A stretch of 64,000 bases of DNA, taken from NCBI GenBank assembly GCA_954871525.1, contig OX940870.1, positions 30,246,555 through 30,310,554 on the forward strand, in the 5' to 3' direction. How positions within the stretch are numbered: the stretch's first letter is position 1; every line of letters begins with the position of its first letter. Positions 33,986-46,900 of this stretch are shown in pieces. Below the pieces are notes generated by a model. That model was not told where the DNA came from, ran no database searches, and worked only from the letters and a program-made list of their open reading frames with translations. This stretch comes from Parietaria judaica (taxonomy: Eukaryota; Streptophyta; Magnoliopsida; Rosales; Urticaceae). Position numbers and translations under genes: made by a program.

Positions 33986-35720
33986 TTTTTCTAATAAAAT
34001 ATCTTATTATCATTATTCTTATTAAAAGACTACTCAACCAATTATTCCGTTGTATGCTGCGAATCATGCCTGCTCTGAGAGTTCGAGACATGCATGCTTG
34101 AAACCCTAGCAGACCCATTTCATAGCATTACCCCACTTCCCTGATCACGTTGAGTTCCTAGCATATATGATTATACTCATAAGCCACACACACATATATA
34201 TATATATGTACCCTGTACATACACACATTTATATAGAAAGTTTGTACAAAGCATGCAAAGACATAATTCTTCTTGAAGGAAAGTGGTGAATGGCAAATTC
34301 TTGCGATACACTCGCGCGTTATAAAAGGCTTTACGTAAATATAATAATCAATACCGAAACCTCTATAATATGATATGTATGTGTTTCGTCGAGTTATAAT
34401 GATACATTCTGATTCTTGCCAGACCAGAAATCGACCATATTATTGTGAATAATGAAGACCATAAGTACATAATAAATAAATAATTAAGCGCCATATGTAA
34501 TATATATACTAATTGGCACAGAGTAATTTGATCATGCAAAGAAAAATTAGCCCCATGCATGTTTATATGTAGTTTAGCCATATGTTTAATAAATATATTT
34601 CATCGTCCAATTAACATTATCTTATGTTCAATTTTAAAGTTTTTTTTTTTATATACAACTGAGATAAATATTTCTTTTATATAAATTACGTAAAGATTTA
34701 AATTTAAAAGATAAATCATAAACAATAATTTTTTTCCTTGGTGCTAGAATGAGTAAAATTAAAACCATAACAAAGTATGAAAAGATATGTAATTACTTAT
34801 TATAAAAATAAACAAAATATTTTTGTAGCAAATATCTTGTATTTAATAGAGGGATATATGCGGTGTAAGGACGTATTTTCGCGTTGCACATGTAATATGA
34901 CCTTATGAACGTGAATGATATGAATAAAGCGAGTGCGGAAAAGTAAAGGAACACCAATACTTTTTGGTAATCTACTTCTGTCACTACTTCTGCGGGGCAC
35001 TCATCCAGATTAATCTACCAAGAGTTACAAGAGATGATTACAAACAGTAAATCATATGGACCCAAAGAATACAAAAGAAACTCCCCCTTGTTGTCGCACC
35101 AACAACTTTGACATCCAGCACGTACAAACTCTTGATGAAATGCAAGATCCCCTTGCAAACAATCAGCTATGAACGTCCCGTCCTCCGATTGAATTCTCCC
35201 GAAGGTTTCTGAGAATTTCTCTACGAGTGCTAACGAAATCGGACCTAATTAGCTGAGACTTATAATAGTTGGCCTTGAAAAACTTTCCGTCTAGGGAACG
35301 CTAATCAGCTCCATGATTCTCTCTACTGATTAGAATCATCACGCAATAATCTTCATTAACTCCAGCGTGATATCCATTAATAATTGCAGGGAGAGGTCGA
35401 CTCAATCACTCCTTGATTGGGGATGCGACTTAGATACTTTACTGAATTATCTACAAGTTGTCATGACGTCAATGACGACAATACTTTCCATAAATAAACA
35501 AAACAAAATCATGAATAATTAAATACTCAATAAGCGAAATTCATCTTTCAACATGCGGCATTAAGAAGTTTATCAAAGTCGGGCATAAATGACTCAATTT
35601 TTTTTCACGGTTTTAAAGCGAAAAACTATATCAAAGTCTTGCACAAAGGACCTAAACCCTTTGTTTTTTCACGGCATAGAGACCCAATAATAGTCCAATA
35701 CCTCAAAAAGTGCCATGTAT
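33986..35720. other. Intergenic region with a dispersed-repeat remnant
   Basis: About 34900-35500 is less AT-rich and reads like an LTR or other repeat remnant. About 35255-35490 is related, in inverse orientation, to 6729-6985. No gene is recognised. Confidence 0.45.
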
Positions 35721-36210
35721 TAGTTTTCACCCCTTCAAACATTAAAATATAGTAACTTAAATGTTCTCCTCAAAGTAATAAAGAATGTCTTATTCAGGGC
35801 GGAGCCAGAACTTTGACTAAGAGGAGGCAAAAATTAATAGACCATAAATTTCAAAATAAAACGAGACATTGAAACTATTATTATACATTGCATTACAACT
35901 ATTTTTTTTTATGAACTTTCGGTTTAAGAGTAACAACTATTAGTTTTCAACTATTAACAAATAGTTGTACAACTATTTTTTTACAACTATTAGTTTTCAC
36001 CCCTTCAAACATTAACATATAGTAACTTAAATGTTCTCCTCAAAGTAATAAAGAATGTCTTATTCAGGACGGAGCCAGAACTTTGACTATGAGGAGGCGA
36101 AAATTAATAGACCATAAATTTCAAAATAAAACGAGACATTGAAACTATTATTATACATTGCATTACAACTATTTTTTTATGAACTTTCGGTTTAAGAGTA
36201 ACAAGATTCC
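35721..36210. repeat. ~220-bp recent direct duplication, 270-bp spacing
   Basis: 35721-35939 and 35991-36210 are nearly identical, starting TAGTTTTCACCCCTTCAAAC and ending in TTCGGTTTAAGAGTAACAA. Differences are few (for example AGGGCGGAGCC versus AGGACGGAGCC, and a T-run length). The 50-bp spacer is itself built of ACTATT-containing pieces. An inverted GGCTCCGCCCC at 36303 suggests transposon termini. Confidence 0.9.
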
Positions 36211-39057
36211 ACTACACTATAGGGATATTTAGTTTACAAATGTTATGTTTATTATTTATAAATAAACTTATGGTAATTTGAATAAATTAAAATAACAAGC
36301 TTGGCTCCGCCCCTCTTATTGATTATATATAGAAGATGTGTTTGAATATATGCTTTCATATTATTAACATTGAAATTATATATATTTGCCTCATGAAATG
36401 ACTGTATATGAAGATTAATAAATACATGAATAACTAATGTCAAATATTTAGAGTTATGAACTTTTTTGTATGTAGAGGAATGTACTCGGAGAACTATTAT
36501 AGACACGAGGGAGACATTTGCAGGACATTATTCTCTCCAGTCTTTGATAAAGTATATTTTACAGCTAGTATCAAATCAATGTTCTTTTTACTCCACCCTC
36601 AGAGTGAAAATTATTTCTTATCTTTTAACTCTTTTAGATCCAATCAATAAATTTTTTTCATCTTTTGATTTATAATTTGGATCGTCAAGCAAGCAAAGTA
36701 TCGGAAGTTGATGCTCGACACTTTGTGAAAATAGATTTATTAAATACTATGGATTATACTATTCAACACTTCTATATATAAATAAAAAAGCTGATACATT
36801 GACTCAACATGGTGCTAATAGTAGAAATTGTGAGGTTAAGCTCGATTTGGTTTAACTTGGTGGTCAAAGAGCGACCAAGAAGGCAGACAGACTAGTCACC
36901 GTCATGCGGAAAATCACGCCAGCCAAGAACCATACGTACATTCGGGTTAATTCATGTCAGCAGGACCAACATGCCGGTTTCATCGACCAAGTAGGTGAAT
37001 GCACGCACTATTCGACCAAGGAATGACAACACGGTCTAGCCGTCCTTTTTCAGGAGAGCGGATCGGGTGAAGCAAGTGAAGACAAATGGAAACAAGTTGC
37101 ATTGTTCAGAAGTCAGGCACAGTACCTGAGAGTGTCGGTTCCTGAAAAGATCTTAGCCAAAGAAAGCACGAAGAACAGTAAAAAAATATAATTTTTGGGA
37201 GAAAAAACCTTCTCTGATTAATAACGTCGATGACAAAATACAAAGTAAGAGTTACAAAAATAAACAACTAACTCTAGTATTTCAAGTAGGGCAACACCTA
37301 ACCCTAGCAAGAAAATGAAACTTCCTAAATTACAATCAATGAAATCTCCTATAAATTACTCACGTTTCCTAACAGAATCAGGAAACTAAATCAAATCTTC
37401 AAACTTGCTCCTCAAGTTTGGCACTACCTTTTTCTAGAATAGCTTCTACCTGACTTCTCGTGATTGTCCTTAGCATACCTGCTAGGGTATGTAGAGCCTT
37501 TTCTCGAGCTCATTTATGCTAGGGAACTTTCCTGGTGGAGAAATTTATGGTGGGAAGATTCTTGGGGGAATATTTGGGGAATATTTATGCTCGGGTCTCA
37601 TTTTGGTAAGGGACAATCTTGCTAGGGGTTCTTTATGTTCGTGTGTGCTCACAGTTGAAAGGTCTAATTTGGAACCAACATAAATGAGATTTTTACCAAT
37701 TTAACTCCAATTAGTTTTATAAAAGTTTTCTTATACTGAATCAAACATAAAATAGTTATGTAAGGTATTGTTAGGCTATTCCTTATTTAGCTGTCGGCAT
37801 AAGGTCGTTATGTTGTGTTTTTAATTTGACCTAATCAACATATGTTTATATTATAAGTCTCGTATATTCTTGTGTCATTACAATATTTTTCTACCAGAAG
37901 TGAGTTACAAAATAATAAATTAAAGACTGGACCATAAGTAAAACTAGTGGTTACTGTTTAAAAATAATAATATAAAATGAATTATAGGTTATGATACCGA
38001 ATCATGATTAATCTCAGATAGTCCCATCAACAAAAATAGAGTAATTTTAATGATTATCTCAATTATTTAATGATTAGCTTTGATTTGAATAAATGTTATT
38101 TAAAGTGTAACTCTTACAAAATTTACATCGATAAAATATCCATTTTATGGATTTGATAGTTTAAAATTGATAAAATAATTTATGTTTGGTTAATATTTGT
38201 AAAATAATCAATTAATCATATCAACTATTATAAAAATAGTCATATTAATCACTATAATCATATTGACCATTAATAAAATAGTCAATGTTTAGTTATTTTG
38301 CAAATAAAAATTTGTTAAAATATAATTTAAATATATGAATGTGGCTATTCATTATAATTTCTCTAATTATAATAAAGAATATATATCGCTAATAGCTTTA
38401 AAAATATATTAGAATTAGTTAGGCGGATAAGCAGTACTAGGACCAACTTATATGGTTGATATCTTGCCTGCACTCAGATAGATAAAGGCAATATCTTAAG
38501 ACGTACGTACACTCCGAAATAGACCAAACCTGATCTTATCAATAATATGCTCAAATAGAAATCAAAACATGTAGATTTTATTTCATTATATATGTATATG
38601 TATTGATATTTGATTCTAATGAAACCAACGAAAATAATTTAGACTTTAGCGCTATTATCATATATGTATAATATATGTATATTGTGAGTTTATAATGATC
38701 ATGGAGATCTCTATGTGGGTCCGTACAAAATCCATGTTTCTAGCTTTCACCATCAATATAATAAAATTTTACAAGCAATGGAATTTCAAAGTCGTGTTAA
38801 CTTGGACGACATGAATTTACGCAACAAATTTTAACTGTCGTGTAATATTCCATACATAAAACAGTTTGTGTAAACTACTTTTTTGTAATTGAGTAGTATT
38901 TACATATAGATATACACACGCTTCTTTTGAATGTATATGATATCATCACATATATTACTGATCACCAAAGTTTGTGTCCCCAAGGCGGGACAATGCGCTT
39001 CTGCATCCAATTATACTTTCCACCTCTCTCTCTCTATATATATAATTAATTGTACTT
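36211..39057. other. Intergenic region with decayed retroelement-like sequence
   Basis: About 36830-37700 is less AT-rich than its surroundings and may be retroelement debris. 36790-36830 could encode a short ADTLTQHGAN-like string reminiscent of the end of plant RNase H domains, but it is too short to call. No intact gene. Confidence 0.35.
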
Positions 39058-39153
39058 ATGTCACATATGAGTATATACAACAGTGATGTGAATGAGATTT
39101 CATATTGTCTGTGGCCGATATATGAGCCTTATCTCGTTTCTATCCATAAATAC

Positions 39154-40164
39154 CAGAGCCGTGTCTGAGATTTTCGGGGCCTTAGGCGAGGAGAATTTTT
39201 GGCCCCCCTACCGTAATTACAAAATTCTCAATTCTCAAATTCTCAATTGTATATAGTACAATTATATACAATCTTTATATATGAATAAATTCTCAATCAA
39301 ATATGACGAATCTAGCAGTTTCAGAAGCAAAAGTACTAATCAACTATGCATAATCGAGTTTCCGACCATGTCTCTTTCGATAGACAATGTAGTTAAACTG
39401 CCCAACATAACTTGAGACGTGGTTGATCGAAGATAAGACTTATCAATTTTAACTTTGAGAAGCTGATTTCTGCATGCACAAATGTGATTGGTATAGTTAT
39501 CATAAGGCAATTTTAACTTATCTTGTATGTAATTCAAAACACCGATCACCCTCTTCATGTCGATTGGCACGTTCACACTTAGGATTTCAAATTCCTTCAA
39601 GAGATCATCCGCGTCGATATCATAAACTTAATTGTACTCTTTTTCCTTTCTAACATTGGTGCAAAAACTCTTCAAACTATCTCTATCTATAGCTTTTAGC
39701 TTCTTCAAATCAAGTAAAAGTCCAAATTGTTTTTCAAATTTCAGAAATTGTTCTAACTTAAATGGAAGAAAAAGAATCACTTCAAATTAGGTGAAATATA
39801 GAGAGCAAATAAGTTTTGGATTAGGGAAATAAATGACGTGAGCATATTATTGAGTAACGTGTGAATAAGGGACCCTACTTAATTTAGGAATTGGGGGCCC
39901 AAATATTAAAGTTAAATGATATTAATAAAAAATAAATGAGGAGCCCTAAATAATTTGAGAAGTGGCCCAAATATTAAAGTCGAGTGATTTTGATTATATA
40001 TTTTTAGAGCCCTTAAATTTAATTTAAGTGATTTTAATATAAAAAATTAATTTAAATGATTTTGGGACCCTTAAGTTTGATTTTTGGGGGCCCCTAAATT
40101 TAAGATTAATTTTTTTTTTACTAAAGGAGGGCGCCTACTTCGCCTCCCCTCAGGCAGAGCTCTG
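39154..40164. mobile_element. hAT-like element remnant, internally deleted
   Basis: The outer ends are imperfect inverted repeats: CAGAGCCGTGTCTGAG at 39154 and, inverted, CAGAGCTCTGCCTGAG ending at 40164. Adjacent GGGGCCTTAGGCGAGG / GGCGAAGTAGGCGCCC blocks are similar. A transposase C-terminal remnant lies inside. The ~90 bp on either side are direct duplicates of each other. Confidence 0.6.
39340..39800 (-). pseudogene. hAT transposase C-terminal fragment (ZMYM1-like)
   Basis: The minus-strand frame 39600-39340 contains KVKIDKSYLRSTTSQVMLGS followed by LTTLSIERDMV. This matches the helix of the hAT C-terminal dimerisation domain in the plant ZMYM1-like group (usually LIKSYLRSTMSQERL...LSIE). 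The upstream part (to about 39800) carries frame breaks. Everything N-terminal, including the catalytic core, is missing. Confidence 0.6.
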
Positions 40165-40493
40165 TGTGTCACATATGTGTAACAATGATGTGAATAAGAT
40201 TTCATTAATTTGTCTCCGCCTTATCTAGTTTCCGCTCATAACTATCTGAATTCCGATCCACGAGCAACAAACTTCGAACAGTTAAAACCGGAAGGCTGGT
40301 GGGACTTTTCTATATGGGCTTGGTTATGTTGCGCGTATATGAAACCTCCGTGTGTTTGTTATAAGCATGCCTATAAAACATGACCAAGAGGAAAAAACGA
40401 CTGAAAGCCCACAAAGACAATCCGGGCCCGCCACTAAAAAGTCAATGGACCCGCCCAAAAAAATCTAGACCAAGCTCAGCCCAGAAAAACATG

Positions 40494-40622
40494 GACGCGC
40501 TAGAAATGAGCACTCTGGAAATGAACACCCTAGAAATGAGCGAGCCCTAAAAATGATGGCGCTAAAATGAGCGCATTGGAATTGAACACGCTAAAACGAG
40601 CGTGCTGGAAATGAGCGCACAT
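40494..40622. repeat. Degenerate ~16-bp minisatellite, about 8 copies
   Basis: Imperfect units of the type GCGCTAGAAATGAGCA / CTGGAAATGAACACC / CTAAAATGAGCGC follow each other without gaps. Confidence 0.8.
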
Positions 40623-41510
40623 ATTTTTTTCACAACAATTACTTGATTGCTCAGTGGTCCAATAAACTAATTATTAATTACATTAATGTTCCTATACCCT
40701 TCTATAAAATTGGAGATTCAAACTCATCAAAACGACATTTGATCCCATTCTAACTCAAAATTCAAACACAACTCACCTAATGACTCTCTTATCAAAAGTA
40801 CTATGTGAAATCTTTGTTTTTTACTTCATGTTTTCTAAACTCTCGACTTAAATACCCGACTAATATTGAGCCTCGGATGTGGATACGGAGGCACCCCCTC
40901 CATACCCTTTTAAGTTCACGTTTTCTCATTTTTCTCAGAGACAAAAATGAAGGCGAAGACTCCGGAAGATAATTCTTGACTATCAAAAACTAAGAATAAA
41001 GCTTCAGCCCCCGATTTGACCCTCAAGCGGACATTGGGTCCGGCCCAAAATCAAGACTTTGGCCGCTTTAGTATTGATCCATTTTTCGGCATTGATACAT
41101 CCCTAATATACATAAATATATAAACTATTAAACAACCCCATATATATATAACATAAATAATGATAAACAATAAATAAATATAGATGTATAATCTTGCATA
41201 GATGAACAAATAATTTTTTTTTTTTACCTTTCAATTCAATACTAAGATAATCTAGTTCTGTCTTAATTTAAAGAAATATAATAGATTAATACTTATATTG
41301 CGATCAAAAAAATTTCCTTCGTCGGTCTATTGATTCGCTCACGGGTAGTAAATTTAAGGCTTTAAAATTGTACCTCTTAAAAAAGAAAAATAAATAAAAG
41401 GTTTCAATTTTTTTATTTCATTTTCAATGAAAAATTATAAGTGTTGACGTGGTTTCCCACCTCAAACAGTTAGTGTCATTTGTGAATGTATGATATATTG
41501 ATTTTTATTT
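40623..41510. other. AT-rich spacer
   Basis: No gene, RNA or repeat of note is seen. Open frames are short and without domains. Confidence 0.45.
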
Positions 41511-41549
41511 TGATGGAATTCGACCCTTCGCGTTGCGAATTCTCGAGCA

Positions 41550-41599
<50 letters not shown>

Positions 41600-42292
41600 C
41601 GAATAAATGAGACGGTGGATTTCTTATAAGAGGTTCGTCCCAAGGCGGTAGTTTACTACGTCCTCTGTTAGTTTATTGCGACTATGAACATGGGCGGACT
41701 ACTACAGGTAGCAATCACGTCTAGAAAAAGAACGAAGAGAAGAAGTAGAGAAAATACAAGGGAAAACTCTCAAGAATGACAAAAAAAATGCCGGACAGAA
41801 AAGCTCTCGATGTATTCTCTCTCAAACTATGCGTGTGTAGGTCTTCGTCTGAGGTTGGTATTTATAGCCTTCAATCCTCATGTTGGACTTCCTCAAATCT
41901 TTGAGTCGTCCTTTCGAGTTAAAACGGGCTGATTGGCTTGTTTTGTTACGCCGAGCTGGATTCTTGACCGGATATATCCGTTGAGGATTTGACTTCGTGT
42001 TCTTGGTCTTTCGTTCGTTTTTTAATTGGTGGACCCGGATAGAAGATATGACGATTTCGCCCATCTTTTCTTCTGGATATAGACAGATAGCTTTTGAGCT
42101 TTTATCCGAGTAGCTTCCTGTTCGTGGGCTTTATGATGGCCAGGTGTCCTAGTGGGCTTTGGGCCTCGTAAATGGGCTTATGCGAATACTAAATATTCTT
42201 TTAAGTCTTTTACTTGTTGTATTACGAATTTAATTAAACCATAATTTCTACGGCATGTCGTATTAATAAAACGACAAATTTGCATATCGACA
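41511..42292 (-). repeat. Possible solo LTR (minus orientation)
   Basis: On the minus strand this ~780-bp block starts TGTCGATATGC and ends ATTCCATCA (TG...CA). It has a TATAAATA box (plus-strand GGTATTTATAGCC at 41857-41869), is richer in GC than its flanks, and has no coding capacity or adjoining Gag/Pol. A 5-bp target duplication was not found, so the limits and identity are tentative. It contains an (AT)n tract at 41553-41597. Confidence 0.4.
41553..41597. repeat. (AT)n microsatellite
   Basis: About 22 AT units inside the LTR-like block. Confidence 0.95.
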
Positions 42293-43946
42293 ATAAGGTA
42301 TAACACTATAGTTAATACTAGGAGATATAGTCTAAGTTTGCCCAAACAAAACTAAAAACATGTTTAGAAAGGAGAGCGGGAATCATATAACATGCCAATG
42401 CAAATGGGAAACAAAATAACAAATAATATAAATACGGAAGCAAATAAGTATTGGTAATTGCTCTGCATCATATCATAAAATAATCATAATCAGTTAATCC
42501 AAGTTTCAAGGAATGTTCAAATTAGATCGATATAGGGAAAGTGTCGTAGTGGATGATGGATGGTACAAAACGATGCTGTAAAATTACAAATAAAGAAGAA
42601 ATATCCACGCATGCATGCATCATTACTCATGATATTTCACTTTTTATTTTCTTACTTTTTCTTATAATCTGTAAAAAATAAATTAAATTAATTTGTGTAT
42701 AAATGTATGGTCATATCATCTATAATCTCGTGACTGTGAATAATACACGATAGTGGATGATAAGCAACTACGCAACTATAAGAGACACGATAATTCTTTT
42801 TTCCAACTATAAGAGACATGATAAGCAACTACGCAACTATAAGAGACACGATAATCCTGTATAATCTCACGCCAAACTAGATATGCTCATGAGTTTTTCC
42901 CACTTTGCAAGTATTATTTTAATTAATCGTGAGTAATCTTATGTATTTACAGTAACATCTCGTTAAATGCCTACTTAATTGAAAATAAGAGAACCGCATC
43001 TACCGTATAATCGATATTCGGTTTCGATTGCGGTAATATCGGTTTTTTGTACCACATTTATCGCTTCTAAGATCCATTACACATAACTATTATAGAAAAA
43101 AAAAAATCCAAAAATACATAAATAGCATTTATATAGCTCTTAAAAGTCCATACAATATTGAAGCAAGCAGTATAAAATATTAATAAAAGTAAGTCTAAAA
43201 TTTTACCACACGCGCTACACAATAAAACAAGTATTGCTAGAAAATACTCGTTGGACAAAGGAATAACCTAAATATTATTTTCGACATTGTGATGAACATG
43301 ACTATTACCGATAAAATATAATAGAAAATTAAGTGATAAAGTAGTATAAACGGGCGTGGAATAGCGATTTCCATATCAAAACCGAAAATCCTATTTTATT
43401 CTAATCCTAATATTCAATTTTCTTTCGATATATTTTATTTTAACCGCTTTAATTCGATCTGTGGTCTAATCGGTATTTAGTAAAAAATTCGGTTAATAAT
43501 TTCCTTAGTTCTCCCCTACTTGCTTTCAAAAAAAAAAAGAGTACGCGGCAAAGTTGTGTTGTACATGCACCAAAAAGATTTTACAAGTTATTAATTATTG
43601 TCTTGTTTTCAAGACGTTTGTACTGAAATTACTTATTTGGATCAGTCAAGATTTAATATAGTACTTAAATTACTGGCGGATATATGGTCGAACAGCCCAA
43701 AATGTCGGTAATTGGCACTAAAAATCTAAAAAATCGGTGAAAAAACATAGAAAATACGAAAAATCCATACTTTTTTTTTAATATTATTATTGCTCTGTGG
43801 TTTTTCTTCTCCTATTATTTTTCACATGAAAAGCACAAGCTCAAAAACTAGTTACAAAGGTGGGCCTTATTAATGAAACAAACAATGTGATACCCTTAAC
43901 ACAAAAGCTCTTGCTTTTGCACCAATCCTCTGAACAATGGAAGTCC
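42293..43946. other. Spacer 3' of the citrate synthase gene
   Basis: AT-rich. Contains a short tandem duplication near 42760-42860 (CAACTACGCAACTATAAGAGACACGATAAT-type units, about 66 bp apart) and CGGTTT/AAACCG-rich blocks at 43000-43050 and 43380-43500 that look like a decayed inverted-repeat element. No gene. Confidence 0.45.
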
Positions 43947-46900
43947 TTAAGAAGAAGCTGATTTCTTGACGTGATTCTCAAGCCATTCCATTGTCACACT
44001 CTTTGGCCTCTCCAACGCCAACCCCAGAGCTCGGTCCCATATTAACTGAACCACAAAATAAGTCCCAATTTTTAGAAAATTTATTATTATATTTCTAAGG
44101 GGTCAAAACCGGGAAAAATCCAGACCTGTCCCTTCCGGGCCAAATAACGGTTTTTTTTTTTGTAAGAAACCAGGAAACAGGCACGACAATTAGGCCTAGG
44201 AGGAAGAAGAAGAAGAAAAAAAAGGTCCATGCCTGGTTCCCCATTTTAACAATCAATAATGTATTATTTAAAGTTTAGATTATGTTTACTATTTGATGGT
44301 CAAGTGTATTTTAAAAAACCGGGCTGCTTGGGTCTCAGCCTGGTTCCGGTATTAGAAAAACCTAGCTTGAAACTAGGACCAGCACTGGTTTTGAAAATCC
44401 TAAAAAAACTAGTACCGGGCCAAAAAACGGCAAGAGCCCAGTACCGATTTTTCCCCTAGAATAATGTATTTTTTCTCACATTATGGACAGGGAACATTGG
44501 AAATAGAGAAGGCCCTACGAACCTGAGAGCAAATTCCAATACTCCTTGATACACCGAAGAGAACGGTGTAGTACCTGATCCATTTCACATGAGAAGTTAG
44601 CAAAACAGAGCTACAATATAATTCAATTTCATCAATGGATGTGAAAGTATAAAGTCGTACCTTGCTTCAGTCAGCCCGAAATAGTTCAACAGGACACCAC
44701 TGTGAGCGTCAACATTCGGCCACGGGTTCTTCACCTAAAAGAATTAAGTCAACAAATTACATCACTTGACCTTCATCTTAATCTATGAGAGAGTCCACAA
44801 TAGTAGAGCAGTATAAGGGCAGATCGGTCATTTACCTTTCCTAATTCCGTAAGAATTGGGGGCACAACTTCGTAAAGCTTGGAAACCTGTTTGTAAATAA
44901 TATTTTAAGCACATTGTGGAATGAAGCAATCGAATCTGTTGGGAAAAAAAAGCTTTGAAGGCTGACCAGTTGGAACAAAGGGTCATCAGGCAAGTGCTTC
45001 AGAGCAAATTCCCTCTGACACGAGTATCTCGGATCAGTATTGCGCAATACTCCGTGTCCATATCCCGGAACAACCTGATTTTTTACAAAGAAAAAAAGAA
45101 CAGCAATGTCAGTAACACAGGGTAAAAAAAAAGGAAGTTGAAGATAAATTTCTATTTTCTCAGGAGACCGAAACACAGGGTAATGAAATCTGCGATTCTT
45201 GATAACAACACATAGCAGAAATATTATATCATTTCAAATGAATATATAGTGAAAATATACAAGTTTGTTTACTATCAAGTAAAATAGCTTTAACGAGTAA
45301 AGAAATGTTGTAATATAATATTTATTGACGTAAGCAACAAATTTTCCCTTTGTCACATCCGAAATTTTAAGTATTAGCAATAATAATAAACATTAAAAAG
45401 CGATATAGTCATTACATATGTAAGCTATGTCTCATAATTCACATAGAATAGTTTAATAAAACAGTAAAAGAAATTCTTCCTTATTAAATCTCCCAAACAA
45501 AAAAATTCAACAAACAGGTAAAGAAATGCAACTTAACATCATTACCGTCCGACGTTGTATAAAAGAAACTTTTGTACGAAAACTTGTATCATAATGTATA
45601 CTAAAAAGGTAAAAGAGACTAACAAAATAAAAGGAGCAGGGATTGATAATCAAAGTCATAAAATGAATTTAAACATCACATGAGTGTGAAATGAAAATGG
45701 TGATATTTACCTTTCCACTATTCAATGTTTTCCACACATAATCTTTTAATTGCTCTTTCGTTATGTTCTCTCCGCATTCTTCCACCACCGACTTGATCCA
45801 CAGCAAAACTTCCTGAAGAACCGAAACACGATAGAAGGCCAAGTAAGGCACCAACTTAAACTAGATAATATATATATATATACGTATATATATACACACC
45901 CTAACCTCTTATATAATATAATATGTATATATATATATATATATATAAACGACAAAAACTCTATAACACGGTAGCTCCAACGTGGACTGCTTGCCATTCC
46001 TTACTAATCTCAAGCATGAGAGCATTATCTTAAGTAAATATGATTTCCAAGGTTCATTAAACTCAAAACTTCAACTCTTGAGCAGAAAAATGCATTAGAC
46101 AAATGTAACAAAAGATATCATCTACTGGTATTCGGATACCGATTATTAAAAAAGTGTTTGGTGAAAACAAGTTTCTGATGGAAATAGGTCAGAAAAACCG
46201 GCTTCGATAGAAACCAGTTATCCGGTCTCGATAAACATCGATACATGCGTTTCTTTGGTAAAACCAGTTTTAAGGTTTTTTGGCTATCAGTTTTTGGGTG
46301 TAAATTTTCTTCCTCTTCACGAAAATGTTCACCACAAACTTCATAAACCCAAAAATAGTTTGAGATGAAAGAGAACAAAAAAGGGCAAACTCTTAACCTG
46401 ATTAGCCAAACCATGGAGTGGACCAGCCAAACCGTTCAATGCCGCCGCAAACGAAAGGTAAGGATCTGAAAGCGCACTTGCCACCTGGAATTATAGCCAT
46501 CATGATAATATACAATGTCAATATTAAACAAAGTCAATACTTTATAACTTCATAATTTAAGCCCACAAACGATTTGACAAATTAATGCGAAGTATATAAA
46601 CTTACTAAATGGCCTGTATGAGCACTAACATTCCCACCTTCATGATCACTGCAACACGATGTTGGTAAATTCTAATATAAATATTAGAGTATTCAAGTTT
46701 TTTAACAATTTATTAACTACATAAATTTCAACTTTAACGAAAACTGTTACTACGTATTTAAAGAAAAATAAGAATTAAACCGATGTTGCTACAAACCTGT
46801 GGATGGTTACGTAAAGCCTCATCAGTTCTTGCATCTTAGGATCGTCAAAACCTAACATGTGCGAAAAGTTGCCACCATAATCTAGAGTATCATCGACAGG

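Noticed and set aside
46118..46414. Minus-strand frame of 98 codons overlapping citrate synthase exon 13
   Set aside because: Mostly intron read-through; only its edge overlaps the real exon, in another phase.
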